This document shows, piece by piece, positions 61,252 through 64,000 of a stretch of 64,000 bases of DNA (its first letter is position 1; the number at the start of each line of letters is the position of its first letter). The position numbers and the translations under genes were made by a program. The notes beneath the pieces are model-generated. The model made no database searches. It saw only the letters and a program-made list of their open reading frames with translations, and had not been told where the DNA came from. This DNA is from Actinomycetota bacterium (GTDB lineage Bacteria; Actinomycetota; Actinomycetes; S36-B12; CAIYMF01), in NCBI GenBank assembly GCA_026393115.1, contig JAPLAU010000032.1, positions 62,001-126,000 of the forward strand, in the 5' to 3' direction.

Positions 61252-62100
61252 ATGGTCGATGACGATCACAACGATGATGACGTTGTCTCGTGGATTGAGG
61301 GCATCCGCGATGCGGCGTCTCGGCGTTACCCGATGACACCGCACACGTTTCATTACGGTGACGCACCGGAACAGGTGGTCGACCTGTGGGGTGATCCGGA
61401 GGCGTCAACACTGGTATTGAGTTTGCATGGTGGCTACTTCATGCAGATGTACGACCGGAGCCTCAACGAGCCCCTGTGTCGCGCATTGGCCGTACGCGGA
61501 GTCTGCGCTGCCAACGCCGACTATCGGCGAGCGGGCTCAACTGACGACCCCGCAGACTCTGTGCGCGACGTACGTGCGGCACTCGACGCGGTTCTTGCTT
61601 ATCGAGCGCACGCGCCCAGGTACGTTGTTGTCACCGGACATAGCGCTGGCGGCTACCTCGCCTTGACGCTGGTCGATCATCCAGCAGTCACCGACTTAAT
61701 TCCGCTCGCTCCGGTCACCGATCTCGAGCGGTGTCATGCCGAGTTGCTCGACGATGGCGCCATTGAGGTGTGGGTGGGTGCGAGTCCTGAAGCTGATGCT
61801 GAGCGTTGGAACGCTCTGCGACTGCGCCCCGAGGAATGGGTGAGTGTGGAGGGGAAGCCGCGAGTGCACATCGTGCACGGTGATCGCGACGTGATCGTTC
61901 CGCTGCAACACAGCCACGACTTTGAGGCGCGCGCGTCCGACACGTCACTGCCACTGGTTGTTGAAGTGCTTGTCGATACGGGTCACTTCGAATTCGTCGA
62001 TGACCAATCCGCGGGCGCACGTTACGTCGTCGACCTTATTAGCCTTATCAACCCTATTGAAACTATTGAACCTATCGACTCTCTTGGGGCTCTCGACTAA
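61252..62100 (+). CDS. Alpha/beta hydrolase, kynurenine formamidase-like (HSL/BD-FAE type)
   Basis: A 282-residue hydrolase. LVLSLHGGYFMQMYDRSLNE carries the HGG oxyanion motif, VVTGHSAGGYLALTLVDHP the nucleophile serine, VHIVHGDRDVIVPLQHSHDF the acid, and VDTGHFEFVDD the histidine. Members cleave esters or N-formyl amides. ATG 61252 has GGAG 5 bases upstream; GTG 61231 is also in frame with GGGGATGAGG nearby and cannot be excluded. The C-terminal end (SLINPIETIEPIDSLGALD) is an AT-rich, repetitive tail unlike the rest. Confidence 0.88.
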   Translation: MVDDDHNDDDVVSWIEGIRDAASRRYPMTPHTFHYGDAPEQVVDLWGDPEASTLVLSLHGGYFMQMYDRSLNEPLCRALAVRGVCAANADYRRAGSTDDPADSVRDVRAALDAVLAYRAHAPRYVVVTGHSAGGYLALTLVDHPAVTDLIPLAPVTDLERCHAELLDDGAIEVWVGASPEADAERWNALRLRPEEWVSVEGKPRVHIVHGDRDVIVPLQHSHDFEARASDTSLPLVVEVLVDTGHFEFVDDQSAGARYVVDLISLINPIETIEPIDSLGALD

Positions 62101-62115
62101 CGCAGCGATGCGGTG

Positions 62116-63750
62116 TCAGCCACGCAATGTATCGATAATCGATCCGTACGCAGTGCGGTCAACTCGCACATCAAGCAATGTGGGTTGGCCGTTCGTGAAT
62201 GCCGCGCGCAGGGCCTTCTCGTACGAGTCGACGTCGTCGATCCTTTCGGCTTTCAATCCGCATCCACGCGCAACCGATGCGAAGTCGGTACGCGTGAAGT
62301 CGACCGCTAGCGATCCACCGTGATTCTCAGGATGCTGCTTCACGGCAATCAAGCTCAGTGCCGCGTCGTTGAACACGACCACGATGATCGGAAGGCCAAG
62401 GCGGGCAACGGTTTCGAGTTCGTTGAGCACAATGCCAAGCCCGCCGTCGCCAGTGAAGCAGACCACCGGTGTTGCGGGCCGCGCGAGTGATGCGGCGATC
62501 GCCGCGGGCAATGCAAATCCCATGGTCGCGTAACTACTCGAAATGAGAATCTGCTCAGGCTCGTCGACATTCCACAGTGGCATGGTGACCAACATGTGGG
62601 CACCAGCATCGACCGTTGCGATGGTTCCGCGAGGCGCTGTTGCCGATGCGCTGATGACGACCTGCTGAGGTGTCAGGCCGGCTTGCGGGTCGGGTGAGGT
62701 GGCAGCCAGGAGGCGGGCCAGTGCGGCCTGTCGGTAATTCTGACCATCGCCTTCGACCCATTCGGAAGTGATGGCGCCAGCAGCGGAGCAGACCATCGCT
62801 TCGAGGTCACCAATCGCCTCTGCCTCGACACGATCGCCAAGGTAGGTACTGCGCGTGTACGACCCGTCATCAAGCGGCCACGAACCGATGATGGCGACGG
62901 GTGCGCGGTAAGGCCATGCGGTGGGAAGGTACTCGACAGGGTCGAATCCGATTCCGATGACGAGGTCGGCATCATGGAGAACGGCAGCCTCGATGGTCGA
63001 GCCGGTCACCCAGCCCGCGTTCCATGGCGCGTCGTCGGGTACGACGCCGCGAGCCTTGTAGGTGCAGAGCACTGGCACGTGATGCTCGCGACCGATCTCG
63101 TTGATCATCACTGCCAGTCGGTCGCGCACCTCAGGCACAGACACGGCGATTCCGGTTCCGGCGATGATCACTGGTCGTCGAGCAGTGGCGATGAGTTGAA
63201 GAACGGGCTCGATCGGTGTGGCAGTCGGGAGCACGAATGCTGGAACCGGAGTTCCGGGGGCAGACGGATCGAGGTCAATATGTACAGGTCCGGGCGGAAA
63301 CCCACCGGTGAGTGCAACGGCCGCACGGGCAGCCTCGGGGTCGCTTCCGTTGAGCACAATGGACGCGAGGGAGATCGGTGCAAAGAGCGCCTGCTGATCG
63401 ATGCGTTGGTGCGAGACGCGGCCGCGCTCGTTGTCGGCGACACAGTCGGTGACCAGCAACATGGGTTGCCGGTCGACGAGTGCCATCGCGACACCATTCA
63501 CCGCACTGGCAGCGCCGGGTCCGCGGGTGGCAATGCACATGCTCGGAGCACCGGTGAGTTCACCCATGACTGATGCCATGATCGCGCCCGCGGTTTCGGT
63601 GTGCACCAGGACGAACTCAAGTCCGCGGGCGATTGCCGCTCCGGCAACATCGAGGTTGGAGCCACCACCTGGCATGCCGAAGATGTGCGTGGTGCCAGCC
63701 TCGTGGCAGGCGGTCATCAGTTGGTCGGCGATCTCGCGACGTGTCGTCAT
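62116..63750 (-). CDS. Thiamine pyrophosphate-dependent enzyme, acetolactate synthase/benzoylformate decarboxylase-like
   Basis: A 544-residue protein with the three ThDP-enzyme domains. The PYR domain has HTETAGAIMASVMGELTGAP with the catalytic glutamate, and IATRGPGAASAVNGVAMA. The PP domain has CFTGDGGLGIVLNELETVAR followed by VVVFNDAAL (GDG...N metal-binding motif). It could be an acetolactate synthase-like or 2-oxo acid decarboxylase; the absence of an ilvN-like gene argues against core ALS. Its start overlaps the stop of the GntR regulator gene by one base (TAATG). Confidence 0.88.
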   Translation of the reverse strand: MTTRREIADQLMTACHEAGTTHIFGMPGGGSNLDVAGAAIARGLEFVLVHTETAGAIMASVMGELTGAPSMCIATRGPGAASAVNGVAMALVDRQPMLLVTDCVADNERGRVSHQRIDQQALFAPISLASIVLNGSDPEAARAAVALTGGFPPGPVHIDLDPSAPGTPVPAFVLPTATPIEPVLQLIATARRPVIIAGTGIAVSVPEVRDRLAVMINEIGREHHVPVLCTYKARGVVPDDAPWNAGWVTGSTIEAAVLHDADLVIGIGFDPVEYLPTAWPYRAPVAIIGSWPLDDGSYTRSTYLGDRVEAEAIGDLEAMVCSAAGAITSEWVEGDGQNYRQAALARLLAATSPDPQAGLTPQQVVISASATAPRGTIATVDAGAHMLVTMPLWNVDEPEQILISSSYATMGFALPAAIAASLARPATPVVCFTGDGGLGIVLNELETVARLGLPIIVVVFNDAALSLIAVKQHPENHGGSLAVDFTRTDFASVARGCGLKAERIDDVDSYEKALRAAFTNGQPTLLDVRVDRTAYGSIIDTLRG

Positions 63751-64000
63751 TACCCATTAGCTTTCATTTGGAAGCGGTAGGCATACCGCTCGGGGTTGAA
63801 ATGGTTCACCGAGAGTGCGAGCAGCATCCCGGCCCGATCGAAGTAGAGGCGATCGATGCGCAGCACGGGATCGCCAACGGAGCCGTCGAGGGCCGCCGCC
63901 ACAGTGGCATCGGCGGCGGTGGCTGTAATCGTTTGGTCGGCACCGGCGATGGCTCGTCCTGTCACTCGGGGGATCAGTTCAAGCACAGTCATCCGGGGAT
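63750..64000 (-). CDS. GntR-family regulator, C-terminal UTRA part (5' end outside the window)
   Basis: The last ~83 residues of a regulator. The segment GDPVLRIDRLYFDRAGMLLA followed by LSVNHFNPERYAYRFQM is the end of a UTRA ligand-binding domain of HutC/FarR-type GntR proteins. The N-terminal winged helix must lie beyond 64000. An ATG at 63992 is internal. Its stop overlaps the start of the TPP enzyme gene by one base, so it probably controls and is co-transcribed with that gene. Confidence 0.75.
   Translation of the reverse strand, partial: PRMTVLELIPRVTGRAIAGADQTITATAADATVAAALDGSVGDPVLRIDRLYFDRAGMLLALSVNHFNPERYAYRFQMKANG

Noticed and set aside
1-64000. CRISPR array, insertion sequences, prophage or rRNA genes
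   Set aside because: I saw no regularly spaced repeats, transposase or phage proteins, or rRNA sequence anywhere in the window.

Overview
This is a chromosomal window from a high-GC actinobacterium. Evidence: the housekeeping run bldG-type STAS protein, membrane pyrophosphatase (hppA), topA with a lysine-rich tail, tmk and holB; frequent GTG starts; an F420-type PPOX reductase; and dense gene packing with many 1-4 bp stop/start overlaps. I see no insertion sequence, prophage, integrase or CRISPR array. The window starts inside a DUF1998-type helicase gene and ends inside a GntR/UTRA regulator gene.

Region by region. 1-9960 is core information processing and energy: helicase, anti-sigma antagonist, H+-pyrophosphatase, topoisomerase I, dTMP kinase and the DNA polymerase III delta' subunit. 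9980-11135 holds an AbiEi/DUF559 protein bracketed by two near-identical palindromic repeats; a diverged third copy lies at 19924-19974. 11161-15494 carries envelope genes: a possible PspM-like protein, a lipoprotein peptidase, a DUF4239 protein and a CPBP protease. 15514-18823 is a sulfur/persulfide unit: a metallo-beta-lactamase/rhodanese fusion diverging from an FAD oxidoreductase-Rrf2 regulator pair, with a candidate operator between them. A tRNA-Thr(CGT) follows, then the decayed remains of a PAS/EAL protein.

20618-32827 is the most coherent metabolic block. It has a type III glutamine synthetase-like ligase facing a long operon: class II amidotransferase, GXGXG protein, FMN glutamate synthase domain, an XRE-cupin regulator and four sarcosine-oxidase-like subunits, then a UspA-like protein and an APC permease. 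Together these match the full gene set of the N-methylglutamate route for methylamine use (gmaS, mgsABC, mgdABCD). Methylamine would be joined to glutamate as gamma-glutamylmethylamide, moved to N-methylglutamate, and oxidised to a C1 unit and glutamate.

33156-39812 is mixed catabolism: heparinase-like lyase, CaiB-type CoA-transferase, FMN alpha-hydroxy-acid oxidase, RraA-like aldolase and DMT transporter. 39883-52212 carries signalling and redox genes: two GGDEF proteins (one GGDEF-EAL), a histidine kinase/response regulator pair, and a CoA-disulfide reductase-rhodanese fusion behind a 40-bp perfect palindrome. It also has an 8-oxoguanine deaminase operon ending in a 33-residue membrane peptide, an AlkD-like protein and a molybdopterin-fold lipoprotein. 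52288-64000 contains a MetE-like methyltransferase with an FmdB zinc ribbon, an amine oxidase-like FAD enzyme, a quinone oxidoreductase, AhpC-AhpF, two related Ser/Thr/Pro-rich membrane-anchored proteins, a CgeB-type glycosyltransferase, an alpha/beta hydrolase, and a TPP enzyme coupled to a GntR regulator.

All functions are read from sequence features and remembered family signatures; no database search was run.
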